From: Haematobia irritans
Lineage: Eukaryota; Arthropoda; Insecta; Diptera; Muscidae
DNA: 64,000 bases
Reading direction: 5' to 3'
Assembly: GCF_050003625.1 (NCBI RefSeq)
Contig: NC_134399.1
Span: 147,678,473-147,742,472, forward strand
Made by a program: the position numbers and the translations under genes. Each line of letters begins with the position of its first letter. Positions within the stretch are counted from its first letter, which is position 1. Under the pieces are notes generated by a model that worked only from the letters and a program-made list of their open reading frames with translations, was not told the origin of the DNA and ran no database searches. Positions 22,625 through 34,926 of this stretch are shown in pieces.

Positions 22625-23500
22625 AAAAGATCTTAGAGATCTAAGAAATGGCGACGTACTTCAATATACATCTATGATGGGTACTGTCACATACAGAGAA
22701 ATTGTTACACCACACGATCTATTACGTGCGAATTCTGTAAGGATGACGAATAATCGCAAGAAGTACAGCAATGGAAACGATGAATACAAGACAACTCATT
22801 TAAGATTAGATAGCACACTAGATTTACTAATGTTCTAAAGACATATGTTATCAATTTTGATACCTATAAAGCTATCGACTCGTGAATGAAAGAGAAGTAG
22901 CAATGTGGTGAATAGGTCAATTTAGAGCCCTTATAACTGTAGAGGCTGATCTGGAAATGTTTCTAAATTTATTGTTCGGTATCTTCACCCGAATATACTG
23001 CAACGACTCTCAATTGTTATTTATTATTTATAAAATATGGAAAAATGTGAATATAACACAAGATTTCTACGTGATTCTTGCCCCTCGTATGCCGATTCAA
23101 ATTAAGATACCACCATAAAGTTGTCGCCTCGTAAATGGGAGAGTGTGTTAACAATCTTCAGTGGAAGATCTATTGACAGAACTGCCGGACTGTGGAAGAG
23201 AAGTAGCAATGTAGTGAATAAGTCAATTTAGATCCCTTAAAACTGTAGAGAACTGGCTGATCTGGAAATGTTCACATATTTATTAATTGTTATATTTCCC
23301 CGAATATACTGCAAAAGCTCTCAATTGTTATTTAGTATTTATAAAATTTGAAAAAAGTGACTATAACACGAGATTAATGCCCTCTTATTCAATTTAAATC
23401 TTCGGATTCTTCATATATTCTTGCCGATAATTTAACTGTATTAATTTCTATACGTACCACTCATATGAACAATCCTTATTATATTTATCTATTAATAATC
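22625..23500. repeat. Unassigned stretch with an imperfect ~180-bp duplication
   Basis: 22892-23066 and 23198-23375 are diverged direct copies (AGAAGTAGCAATGT, GGCTGATCTGGAAATGTT, CCGAATATACTGCAA, CTCTCAATTGTTATTTA). An open frame upstream (22625-22838, +) reads RNGDVLQYTSMMGTVTYREI and has no recognised domain. It might be a degraded mobile-element 3' region. Confidence 0.5.
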
Positions 23501-24229
23501 AATAATTAATAAACCATATTAAATATTCTATGAAAATCGTCTAAGATCTTATCTACATCCATTACATTCATTATTCTTTTTCTGACTGTCTACAATAATA
23601 TTCTTTCAATTTAACAATACTACATATCATCATCCTAGCCATCATCATAATAATACGACAAAGTGTACATAAATGAAATGTACAAAGAAAATGTCTCCAT
23701 ATTCGAATTTAATTAATCCTAATTGATTTGAAATTATGCAGAAATTTTGTAATGCCATGTCATGTCAATAGTTTTGAAGATTATATTTGTAATTGCATTG
23801 CATAGTAATTGGCACCTACAGTAAATTGGACGAATATGGGCGAGATAATTTAATAGTGATTTTAACTAGTAAATATTGCTGGAATTTGTGATAATATAGT
23901 ACTATTACAAGTAAAATTTAATCTTTGTGGCGCAAGGACTTGTTTGTACTACAATGTTGCTTTTATATCTATTGCAATTATTAGCCTAGAGCATTATAAC
24001 CTCGAACCACTGTTTTTAATTACTTGGTTAAAAAACAGAACAAATAATTGCACATTTAAAACGATTTTAAAGGCATTATTTTTAATGAACTTAATTTTCA
24101 CTTCACTACAAGTTTTTTTGAGATAATAAATAAAAATTCAAAATGTTGCCGAGTACAAAACATAGTAAAGACAAATATACCCAGTAAAAACTCGATAAAC
24201 AGTTGTGGCGAAAATCTGCTTACCAAAAG
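23501..24229. other. Unique AT-rich stretch, nothing recognised
   Basis: No gene or repeat family recognised. Confidence 0.3.
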
Positions 24230-24231
24230 TA

Positions 24232-25344
24232 ACAGGTTGGCTGATAAGTCCCCGGTCTAACAAAGAAAAACACATTTTTTTTTGTCAAAATTCGTTTTTA
24301 TTATTCAACATAGTTCCCTTCAAGAGCGATACAACGATTATAACGACCTTCCAATTTTTTGATACTATTTTGGTAGTACTCCTTCGGTTTTGTCTTGAAA
24401 TAGGCCTCAGTTTCGGCGATCACCTCTTCATTGCAGCCAAATTTTTTCCCTGCGAGCATCCTTTTGAGGTCTGAGAAAAAGAAAAAGTCGCTGGCGGCCA
24501 GATCTGGAGAATACGGTGGGTGGGGAAGCAATTCGAAGCCCAATTCATGAATTTTTGCCATCGTTCTCAATGACTTGTGGCACGGTGAGTTGTCTTGGTG
24601 GAACAACACTTTTTTCTTCTTCATATGGGGCCGTTTTGCCGCGATTTCGACCTTCAAACGCTCCAATAACACCATATAATAGTAGTGATGGAGCCATGTT
24701 TCATCCAGTGTCACATATCGATGGAAAAACTCGGGTGTATTATGAATTAACAGCTGCAAACACCGCTCAGAATCATCAACACGTTGTTGTCTTTGGTCAA
24801 ATGTGAGCTCGCGCGGCACCCATTTTGCACAGAGCTTCCGCATATCCAAATATTGATGAATGATATGACCAACATGTTCCTTTGATATCTTTAAGGCCTC
24901 TGCTATCTCGATCAACTTCATTTTACGGTCATTCAAAATCATTTTGTGGATTTTTTTGATGTTTTCGTCGGTAACCACCTCTTTCGGGCGTCCACTGCGT
25001 TCACCGTCCACCGTGCTCATTTCACCACGCTTGAATTTTGCATACCAATCAATTATTGTTGATTTCCCTTGGGCAGAGTCCGGAAACTCATTATCATGCC
25101 AAGTTTTTGCTTCCACCGTATTTTTTCCCTTCAGAAAACAGTATTTTATCAAAACACGAAATTCCTTTTTTTCCATTTTTTTCACAATAACAAAATATGC
25201 TTCACAAAAGACGCTCTATCTCACAAACTTATTGACTTACAGACGTCAAGTTTTGACACGAATCATTTGAAGGTTGGTACTATATAAAAATAATATGCAC
25301 AAGCAACGCCAACTATGTGTCAGACCAGGGACAAGCCAACCTGT
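24232..25344 (-). mobile_element. Himar1-like mariner with both ends (copy M2)
   Basis: The left end starts ACAGGTTGGCTGATAAG and the right end, read inward, ACAGGTTGGCTTGTCC. A TA duplication flanks both (24230-24231, 25345-25346). The length of 1113 bp against about 1.29 kb for a full Himar1 is explained almost entirely by one in-frame internal deletion in the transposase. The right end has several substitutions. Confidence 0.95.
24301..25176 (-). CDS. Himar1-type mariner transposase with a 57-residue in-frame deletion
   Basis: This is a cut-and-paste DD34D transposase acting on the mariner ends around it. The start at 25176 gives the usual MEKKEFRVLIKYCF beginning. An in-frame ATG three codons upstream also exists. 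291 residues are encoded, against 348 for Himar1. The N-terminal DNA-binding half with its second helix-turn-helix (KLIEIAEALKISKEHVGHII, about 84-103) is intact. The catalytic Asps are present: TLDETW (about 156), HQDNSPCH (about 192) and DLAASDFFFF (about 227), keeping the 34-residue spacing of the last two. Missing is the segment between TLDETWLHHY and YYMVLLERLK, which joins the first and second Asp and includes the linker region important for dimer assembly. The frame is otherwise open, so a DNA-binding but probably inactive protein could be made. Expression is unknown. Confidence 0.92.
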   Translation of the reverse strand: MEKKEFRVLIKYCFLKGKNTVEAKTWHDNEFPDSAQGKSTIIDWYAKFKRGEMSTVDGERSGRPKEVVTDENIKKIHKMILNDRKMKLIEIAEALKISKEHVGHIIHQYLDMRKLCAKWVPRELTFDQRQQRVDDSERCLQLLIHNTPEFFHRYVTLDETWLHHYYYMVLLERLKVEIAAKRPHMKKKKVLFHQDNSPCHKSLRTMAKIHELGFELLPHPPYSPDLAASDFFFFSDLKRMLAGKKFGCNEEVIAETEAYFKTKPKEYYQNSIKKLEGRYNRCIALEGNYVE

Positions 25345-25346
25345 TA

Positions 25347-25589
25347 TTTGTGCCATATCTCCACCATTACTGCTTGCTTGGGGATAATGGGTTACCAGGA
25401 TCGGAGAGTTTTGGTGACCAAATATCATGAGTGCTACAATCTACGAGGGCTGTCTTTTATATTTCTGAATTGCATTCTGCAGGTCTATGGTAAAGCTTGA
25501 CATTTTTGGGGTTATATATACTCACAACCATTTGGCATACGAGCAACTTAGAAGATTCACCTCGCCCAAAAATGGTATTAAATCGTGAG
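25347..25589. other. Unassigned short stretch
   Basis: No gene or repeat recognised between the Himar1-like copy and the next mariner remnant. Confidence 0.3.
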
Positions 25590-26097
25590 CATTTTCGTGG
25601 AATTTTTTTAAACAACTTTCGACGTAGACTAACTCAACAATAGGGCATCGATGAACTTGAATGTGCGCCATGGGATATTGAAAGATCGTCATGTGACCTA
25701 TCATGAGATTGGAGCAATCTTAGGCATTCAATATTCAATATGGCATTAACATTTGACCGTCAAAAGTTTTGTCATAAATGCTCCAAAAATACGATCGCAG
25801 TACACCGAAATACGTCTATGACATCGTGACAGGTGATCAATTGTGGATTTATGCGGGCACATTCGTAAACAGCAGTCGAAAGTTTGACATGTGAAGAAGC
25901 GGTTGATTCGATTAAAATTCATGTTTTGGGGATGCCTCAATCAGAGTGGTGAAAAATGCCTCTACAATTAGTTCAAACGCATGCAAATGTGTGTAGATCT
26001 TTATGGGGTATGTGTTGAAAAACAATAAAGCTATTTTCGATGGTTAGTATTCCTTTTTTGTTTGCTCTCTAATCTCGAAATATAAAAGGCAATCCTT
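25590..26097 (+). pseudogene. Mariner transposase remnant, second subfamily, with N- and C-terminal parts
   Basis: Shifting frames read FRGIFLNNFRRRLTQQ (about 25593), LKDRHVTYHEIGAILGI (25680), KYVYDIVTGDQLWIYAG (first Asp, about 25805), EEAVDSIKIHVLGMPQSEW (25891) and MQMCVDLYG (25985). Most of the catalytic core between the first Asp and the C-terminus is deleted. The 3' flank AAAGGCAATCCTTGTA looks like the normal end region of the element. Confidence 0.85.
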
Positions 26098-26445
26098 GTA
26101 CATATTCTTGATCAGGAAGAAATTCTAAGACATGGCTGTAACGCATTCGTCCAGCAAATTGCCCCCGGATTCGTTTTTTTTTTGTCTGCATGCTGGTCAA
26201 GTTCGAAGATGGGCTTCATCGGCCAATGTTTCGATATAGCCCCCAAACCAATCGACCTCCTGATTTAGGGTCTTGAGCATCTAGACACTGCAATTTTTGA
26301 AATTAATATAGAAGTACTATATTTGCACAAATATGTGTGGCAAATATGGTGTGTATCGGTATATGTTGTGGCATAGCCCCATATAGATCGATCTCCCGAT
26401 TTTATTTCCAGGGCTTCAGACACCACAAGTTTAAAACACTTCACA
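26098..26445 (+). mobile_element. Family D (DINE-1-like) remnant
   Basis: TATTCTTGATCAGGAAGAAATTCTAAGAC, GGTCAAGTTCGAAGATGGGC and CGATATAGCCCCCAAACC match the element at 52074-52611. The 5' hairpin and the GTCC run are lost. Confidence 0.65.
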
Positions 26446-26539
26446 TTTTTTGTAACTAAACAAGTTTTTACGCAATTTAGTTTCTATTGCTTTATTCATT
26501 AGATCAATGTACGGTATGGCTGTAAATGAAAAGCAACTT

Positions 26540-27121
26540 CACGGACGAATAAGACTGTTTTTTATATGTTTGGGTGTAAAAATTATATGTTTGGAACTCA
26601 ACTTTTTTAACACAATGTTTTAAGTGCAAGCACATTTTATAAACTAGCGTGGGACATATATGTTAATATGTTAGAACATATTATGTTTGGGACATAAACT
26701 GTTTGTAAATATAATATGCTTCGATGCAAACATATATTAAATTAGAAATAGCCTATAAACATATATGTGTTTAGAAAGAGAGACCTATAAAATAATGGAA
26801 GTAACCAATTGGCGCCTTAAAAATATATCATCACAAAGAAAATTTCATTAAATTTTTTTCTACCAGTGTATACCTTAAGGTGAAACATACTATGTATGAA
26901 CCATAGGTTAGGTTAGGTTATGTGGCAGCCCGATGTATCAGGCTCACTTAGACTATTCAGTCCATTGTGATACCACAGTGGTGAACTTCTCTCTTCACCA
27001 CTGTGGTATGAACCATACAAACAATATTTTGTTTGGACCAATCGTGAAAATATATATGCCTGAAGCAAAATGTGTTTGGGGTATATGTTACAGAAGCGAT
27101 TTTTTTGAGGGTGTTCCAATT
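26540..27121 (+). mobile_element. Family F repeat, near full length, interrupted by a SINE
   Basis: Runs from CACGGACGAATAAGACTG to TTTGAGGGTGTT. It is made largely of ATGTTT/AACATA motifs (TAATATGTTAGAACATATTATG). The reverse-orientation copy at 55294-55795 has the same ends. SINE S3 lies at 26906-27006. Confidence 0.75.
26906..27006 (-). mobile_element. SINE, strongly 5'-truncated, with 11-bp target duplication (S3)
   Basis: Only the 3' tail of the SINE family is present (GGTTAGGTTAGGTTATGTGG start on plus). Direct repeats TATGAACCATA flank it at 26895-26905 and 27007-27017. The 5' end snaps back: TCACCACTGTGG at 26995-27006 is the reverse complement of CCACAGTGGTGA inside the copy. Confidence 0.93.
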
Positions 27122-27299
27122 ACGGAGATCATTTTATGTTTCCTAGAATGTTAGACTAGCAGATAGGCTGAATCGATCCATTTTAATGCCAACCGCCATA
27201 AAAATTTATTTTAAATATTTCGAACAATCGATTTTATTTTTTAAAATTTTATTTTAAGACCATATACCTATATACATATGTCGAATATTGAAAGGAAAT

Positions 27300-28130
27300 T
27301 ATTTCAAAAATTTATTTTTATAGAAAACTTTGTCAAAATTTTATTTCTATAGAAAATTTTGTAATTTTTTTCTATAGAAAATTTTGTAAATTTTTTTTTT
27401 ATAGAAAATTTTGTAAAAATTTTATTTCTATAAAAAATTTAGTCGAAACTTTATTTCTATAGAAAATTTTCCAAAATTTAATTCTATAGAAAATCTTGCA
27501 AAATTTCTATACAAAATTTTGCAAATTTTATTTCTATTTTTTAAAAAAATTATTTCGATTATTAATTTTTTTCGGCTTGAGGTCATACACACAATCGATT
27601 ATTGATTAGTTTTAATATTTATTTCCAATATTTCTTTTAGTGCCACTAACCTTTATGTAGATACAAAATCCCAGAAGATGGTTAGTGGCACTAACCGAAA
27701 TATTGGAAATAAATATTAAAACAAATCAATAATCGATTGTTTCTATGACTTCAAGCCGAACAAAATTAATAATCAGAATAAACATAAAATAAGTCAACAA
27801 CACTCAAAAATACGTAAAAAAATTATTTCTATAGAAAATTTTGTCAAAATTTTATTTCTATAGAAAATTTTGTTAAAATTTTATTTCTATATAAAATTTT
27901 GTCAAAATTTTATTTGTATAAAAAATTTTGTCAAAAGTTTATTTCTATAGATATTTTGGTCAAAATTTTATTTCTACAGAAAAGTTTCTCAAAATGTTAT
28001 TTCTATAGTAAATTTTCTCAAAATTCGAAGTACTTGAGATTTTACCCAAAATGTATATTTAAATACAAAGTTGTGCAGAGTATATTATAGTCGGCCCCGT
28101 CCAACTTCAGACTTCCCTTATTTGTTTTTT
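27300..28130 (+). repeat. Minisatellite block with a fold-back insert and a family B-type 3' end
   Basis: 27300-27540 and 27820-28020 are arrays of the ATTTCTATAGAAAATTTTGT minisatellite in the same orientation. The fold-back at 27557-27774 separates them. 28060-28125 carries GTGCAGAGTATATTATAGTCGG, CCCCGTCCAACT and CTTCCCTTATTTG, a decayed family B terminus. Confidence 0.7.
27557..27774. repeat. Fold-back element with 95-bp arms and 28-nt loop
   Basis: The left arm 27557-27651 and right arm 27680-27774 are near-perfect reverse complements (AGTGCCACTAACC / GGTTAGTGGCACT at the loop, GATTATTAATTTTTTTCGGC / GCCGAACAAAATTAATAATC at the outside). No open frame. Confidence 0.9.
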
Positions 28131-28250
28131 TGTAAAATACTGTTTCGTCCCATAACGTTAGATTTAAATTTTAAGTACATAGATTTTGTAGAAGTGTCTA
28201 AATAGGTTCAGGTTCAAATTCATGCATATGGGAATATAAACCTTTATGTA

Positions 28251-28718
28251 AAGGGTGGTTAAAATTTCAAGGGCCGATGTTGATTTTGAATAAAACACAA
28301 ACTATTTAGGAAATTATTCTAATTTTTTTTATTATGATATATAGGTATTACTCAATTATGTATGGAACAAAATATCGACCAAATGGGCGCCGCGACCTCG
28401 GTGGCACACCTTCATCCGATGGTCCAAACGCTGAGGCTAATGGAGGTTCTATGCCGTTAATGTGCCGAATTATCTCATCCTTTAGCTCTTAAATTGTTGC
28501 TGGCTTATCGAAGTACACCTTTTCTTTCAAATAACCCCAAAGAAAAAAGTCCAACGGTGTCAAATCACATGATCTTGGCGGCCAATTGTTGGCCGTTGTT
28601 GGATTGTGTATTTCTCCATGGTTTAAATTGAGTAAGTCTGAAATAGAGAAATGTCAAATAAAATTCGGAAAAAAACTTGGCGTTTAGGTGTGGTTCACAT
28701 TCAACATCGGCCCTTACA
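28251..28718 (-). mobile_element. Tc1/mariner-derived element with a transposase C-terminal remnant
   Basis: The ends share AAGGGCCGATGTTGA in inverted orientation (28270-28284 and reverse complement near 28700-28714). Inside, the minus strand around 28460-28590 reads in broken frames as the third-Asp region and following helix of a Tc1/mariner transposase (DHVI.HRWTFFFGVI, then SKPATI-like). Stops interrupt it. It is a small deletion derivative, different from the rosa-like copy at 12948. Confidence 0.7.
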
Positions 28719-29347
28719 ATCTTTAAAGCCTTAATAACACATTTTTCGATACAAGAAAATCTTTATTGTAAAATCTTACTGTCGCAGCCAAAGTGTCAAC
28801 AAATCCTTGATAAGCTAATTGCACATAACTTCGTCTTATGACACATTTTTGTTTATTTAAATTTTAGTACCACAAAATCCTCTTTCTTCATTGCCAGCTT
28901 AACAACACTTTCGACAATATGTCGCTTTCCCATAGAATAGCCAAGCGTCAATACATAGAGACGACTTTATTAAGTCACTTCAACGATTATTGAGCAGTGA
29001 AAGGCTGATAAAAATAAAAATCCTTGTCCAAATTTAGGGAATTTTCCTTTTTTTATCTTGAATCTTGGCAATCACCAAAAATGGCTGTGAACACGAACAG
29101 ATTTCTGCTAAAGACTTGCAAGGGTTTCTGGGGCAAGCAAACAATTTGCCCCTTTACTTTGGATATATTGTGATTTTACTTTGGTTGATATGTCTAGTGA
29201 AGAGTGGACATAAAATTAAATTTCAAATATTTTTACAACCTTCCAAGAGCTTACTTCGACATATTTTCGTGAAGAGGGATGGATAACTTGGGTATGAGTA
29301 TGCCTTGGTCTATGTTCGTTCTCTGCCTTTGGCATTTGTCCTCCGTT
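28719..29347. other. Unassigned stretch
   Basis: No recognised gene or repeat. An open frame at 29065-29286 (+) has no identifiable domain. Confidence 0.3.
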
Positions 29348-29906
29348 TTACCATAGTAGAGAATCTAATATCCTTTTTCCATTTCGTTTCATTTTCTTTT
29401 CTGCTATTTTTGTATAAAAAAATAACTCTTCATACCATGCTTTGAAAAAGGATTGGTAAGATTGGAGTGCTGGAGTAAGAATACCGGCCAAAAATTCTTC
29501 GAGTGATTTGTCGAGTGGAGTATCCTCATCGTCTACTTCATTGTCATCCTTATTCACACGTCTGCTTGGTACGCCATGATTTGTTTTGACAAAAAAGCTT
29601 TTGATAATTTTTTTTGTTGGATTATAATCCTTTAGTATTTCTGCCTTATACTTATGATGTGTTTTTGGGAAATCTTTTGAATTTCTCTTTTTTCCCTTTG
29701 ACCCTATATTATTAGCACCATTTGTTTTCCTTTCCTACGGTTATATGCTTTTCGTACAGGATTTCTTTTAATTGTCTATTCTTTCTGTTGTGACATTCTT
29801 GGATGAAATTCTGTGCAAAATTTTCACAAAAATCGAAAAAAGAACCTTTAAGAGATATATCATCTTTTGATGTTGATATTTCATTATCTTTTATTGTGAT
29901 TATCAC
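29348..29906 (-). pseudogene. Unrecognised coding-like remnant, two open pieces
   Basis: Two minus-strand open frames (29712-29906, 64 codons; 29348-29557, 69 codons) lie in order but differ in frame. Stops and a frameshift separate them. The composition is protein-like rather than simple AT translation: a Lys/Glu-rich piece (CHNRKNRQLKEILYEKHI), then an acidic run (NKDDNEVDDEDTPLDKSLEE) and a helical FLAGILTPALQSYQSFFKAW segment. I do not recognise the family. It sits just downstream of a mariner remnant on the same strand and could be an unrelated mobile-element or host gene fragment. Confidence 0.35.
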
Positions 29907-30056
29907 GTTTCTATTAATTTTTTCCCGGGTAACTTTAGTGGGGATGTTATGATCAATTTCGTTTATTTACAATGGGTGAAAAATAAACCTACTTATTCGA
30001 AATAACTGTCGTATTCGATGATATATTAGTCCCTCCCCAGGACACCCCTGGCTATG

Positions 30057-30480
30057 TCAATTATGACCCGTCAAATCAATATTTAGAGTGCTCCATAAAA
30101 CAGTTATTTCGGCCGATGTGTTGGAACTCGTATTTTCGTGGTGAAGATTGATCCGTCTTCGCCCGTGTATTTCATGATTTCTTGGAAGACAACTGACAAA
30201 CAAATGGTTGTGTAGCACACATAATTGACTGTTCTGCTCTGTTCTACTAGTACGATTGCGAGATGTCCAGTTTTCCCCAAAAACAGGAACTATTTCGGGC
30301 GCGAGCAATTTTTGTTGGACTTGACGAGCAATTTTTGTTGGATTTTATTTTAGTCACCTGAAACGATGTCATAGACATATTTCGAAGCACCGCCATAGCA
30401 TTTTTTGAGAATTTCTTTCCACCAATTGATACGAGACTTTTTGGAGCGATTGAAAAATTTTGTGTGATCCAACGCGACAA
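30057..30480 (-). pseudogene. Mariner transposase remnant, second subfamily
   Basis: The minus strand reads CYGGASKYVYDIVSGD (first Asp, about 30400), then a short deletion and duplication, then FGKTGHLAIVLVEQ-like, and GRRRINLHHENTSSNTSAEI (second Asp replaced by Glu, about 30130). It stops before the third Asp. Frames shift several times. Confidence 0.82.
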
Positions 30481-30805
30481 AAATTTGTTTGATGGTCAAA
30501 TGTTCATGCAATATTGATTGTACCCTACAAACCAGTTAACTTTGATGCAAAGATTTTCACCTTCTCTGAAGTATATAGGTATTGCTTCGGAGCCAAAGAT
30601 GCGGCTTCTTTAAAATAAAGACATTTCTTAGGGTCTATATAGCTCTAATTAGGATCAATAAAATACATACATATCTCATTTATCGAATTTCCATTATCTT
30701 TTTCCGATATGTTACTAAAGCTATTCACGTACTATTCAGATACTTCAAAGTAAAAAAGGTTTTCTTAACTCAAAAAAAAAAAAAAAAAAAACTTTAAACC
30801 AAATA
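30481..30805. other. AT-rich spacer with a poly(A) run
   Basis: Nothing recognised. An uninterrupted A run lies at about 30773-30790 just before the SINE target site. Confidence 0.35.
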
Positions 30806-31145
30806 GGTTATGTTAGTTGGCAGCCCGATGTATCAGACTCACTTAGACTATTCAGTCCATTGATACCACATTGGTGAACTTCTCTCTTATTACTAACTGC
30901 TGCCCGATTCCATGTTAAGCTCAATGACAAGGGACCTACTTTTTATAGCTGAGTCCGAACGGCGTTCCACATTGCAGTGAAACCACTTAGAGAAGCTATG
31001 AAACCCTCAGGAATGTCACCAGCATTACTGAGGTGGGATAATCCACCGCTGAAAAACTTTTTGGTGTTCGGTCGAAGCAGGAATCGAACCCACGACCTTG
31101 TGTATGCAAGGCGGGCATGCTAACCATTGCACCACTGTGGCTCCC
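30806..31145 (-). mobile_element. tRNA-derived SINE, full length, with 12-bp target duplication (S4)
   Basis: On the minus strand the head has a TGGTGCAATGGTTAGCATG A box and a GGGTTCGATTCC B box (31135-31080). The tail ends CTGCCAACTAACATAACC at 30806. The direct repeats TTAAACCAAATA at 30794-30805 and 31146-31157 are exact. 340 bp, no coding capacity; transcription by pol III is expected from the boxes. Confidence 0.95.
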
Positions 31146-31157
31146 TTAAACCAAATA

Positions 31158-31636
31158 AGCAAAATCCTAAAATAAATTTGAGTCTATAATAGAAGATTTT
31201 TTTATCTTTAATTCAAAGATGCAATATCTCAGTTAATTTAAAGATTATTTCCTTAGATCAAAAACTTCTTTACTTTAAGAACATTTTCCATAGTTTAAAG
31301 ACATATGACACACATTTTCAAGATCCTACATTTAAAAGAAAATGTTTGAAGTAAAGAATGCAATTTTTTTCTAACATAAAAATTTCATTACACAGAAAAA
31401 AATATCACCAAAATATTTCCAATTAAAGAGTTGATTGAAGTTTAAAATTTTTTTACTTAATAAATTAATTGATACAATTAACTTTTTAATCAAGATAGAA
31501 ACATAAAGTTAATTAAGTCATTTACTTAAATTTTTTAAATTTTTAATTAAAAAATTAATTGATAAAAATAACTTATTAATCAACTCAGAAGACTATGTCA
31601 CTTAAAAAGCGAGATGGAGTTTTTTTTTTACAAATT
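31158..31636. repeat. Family E-like and AATTGA-rich (family G) MITE fragments
   Basis: 31190-31390 has the AAAGAC/TTAAAGA-rich texture of family E near 15612. 31392-31600 starts ACAGAAAAAAATATC and consists of TTAATTGA-type oligomers as at 34621-34840. No coding potential. Confidence 0.5.
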
Positions 31637-33182
<1,546 letters not shown>

Positions 33183-33290
33183 CAATTTATTTCAAACAAT
33201 CAATTTTTTAATCAAATTTAAAACACCAAGGCATTTAAGGACGTAATTGAAAATAGTTACGTTTTAAAAATTTATAAAAAAATAAAATTA

Positions 33291-34452
33291 AACAAGTAAG
33301 GAAAGTCTAAAGTAGGGCGGGGCCGACTATATTATATCCTTCACCACTTTGTAAGTCCACATATGAATCCATACACATATATTCTGTATATCTGAGCAGA
33401 ACTGTACAGAGTTCTGCAATATTTATAGATTTTACATTTAAGTCGGCTAATGCGCTGAGGTGGAACACAATGTTAGTAAAAAAGTAGGGGAAACATTTAA
33501 ATATGAACCAATTTTGAGGCAACTTCGCAAAAGTGTATTTATGAATTATCGGTCGATAGATGTGTAATAGAGTAATAGGAAAATTTGAGTCATTTTGATA
33601 AGTTTTCGACTTAGCAGTGGCGATTTGATAAGGAAAATTTAGGTATTTCGGCCAGTTTTCCCTAAATAGGAAAACATATATATGGAATCTATATCGAAAT
33701 CTGAACCGATTGCAATCAAATTTCACATACATAGTTACTATGTTGAATCTACTCCCTGTGCAAAATTTCACGTAAATCGGATAACAACTTAGACCTCTGT
33801 GGTCTTATGACGGAAAAACGGGCGAAAGATATATATGGGAGCTATATCAAAATCTGAACCGATTTCAACCAAAATAAACACGCATATGCAGAACCTTAAT
33901 TCTACTGCCTGTGCAAAGTTTCAAGTTCAATTCTACTCCCTTTGCAAAATTTCACGTAAATCAGAGTAGCACTTTTGCCTCTGTGAGCATATTAGGCCAA
34001 ATCGGGCGAATGATATATATGAGAGCTATATCTAAATCTGAGCCGACTTCAACTAAATTTTGCACAATTAACGATACTATAAAACGTACTCGTTGTGCAC
34101 AATTTGAAGCAAATCAGGGCAAAACTCTCGCTTTTGGGGCCATATAAGTCCAAATCGGACGAAAGATATATATGGGAGCAATATATAAATCTGAACCGAT
34201 TTAGCTGATATTTGGCAGTTTTTACGGGACTGACGAAACATTCAGATGTACAAAATTTGAAGAACGTCGGTTCATAAATACGTGAATAATGATCAAATCG
34301 GTGATAACTATATATGACAGCTATATCTAAATCTGAACCGATTTTTTCCAAAATCAATAGCGATTGTCTTCTACCCGAAGAAAAACGATATGTCAAATTT
34401 TAGGACGATCGGACTTAAACTGCGACCTGTACTTTGTGCACAAAATTACATA

Positions 34453-34483
<31 letters not shown>

Positions 34484-34620
34484 AGACGGACATCGCTAAA
34501 TCGTCTCAGAATTTAATTCTAAGCCGATCGGTATGGGTCTATGACAATTATTTCTTGGCGTTACATACAAATGCACAAACTTATTATACCCTGTACCACA
34601 GTAGTGGTGAAGGGTATAAA
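33291..34620 (-). mobile_element. Family B element, complete (copy B6)
   Basis: Minus orientation: 5' hairpin at 34620 (ATACCCTTCACCAC on that strand), CGATTTAGCGATGTCC with a GTCT/GTCC run (34455-34492), about five ~150-bp units, and the end AGTCGGCCCCGCCCTACT, TTTCCTTACTTG near 33291. No coding capacity. Confidence 0.88.
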
Positions 34621-34926
34621 AATAATTGCAATCAATATCAATTAAATTTTTAATTGAATCAATTAAAACAATTATTTGAAATTTGCTAATGAAATCAATT
34701 ATCATTTTAATCAAATATTGTTTATACCCAATTAAAACTGTGATTGATACCATTATTTTCGTGATTGAATACATTTCAATTATTCAATTAATTGGATCAA
34801 TTAATTTCGTGATTGAATCAGAAGAAAAAAGTTTGCGTGTATTTTAAAAAAAAATTTCCTGCGTGTTCTAAAAAAATTGCATAATCTTTCATAATCTTTT
34901 ATATAAGGCAATACTTTCTTCAGTGT
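34621..34926. repeat. AATTGA-rich MITE (family G) and a family E end
   Basis: 34621-34840 is built of AATTGA/TCAATT oligomers and ends AAAAAAGTTTGCGTG-TA, a CACGCA-type terminus. 34905-34926 ends ACTTTCTTCAGTGTA, a family E-like terminus. No coding potential. Confidence 0.55.
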
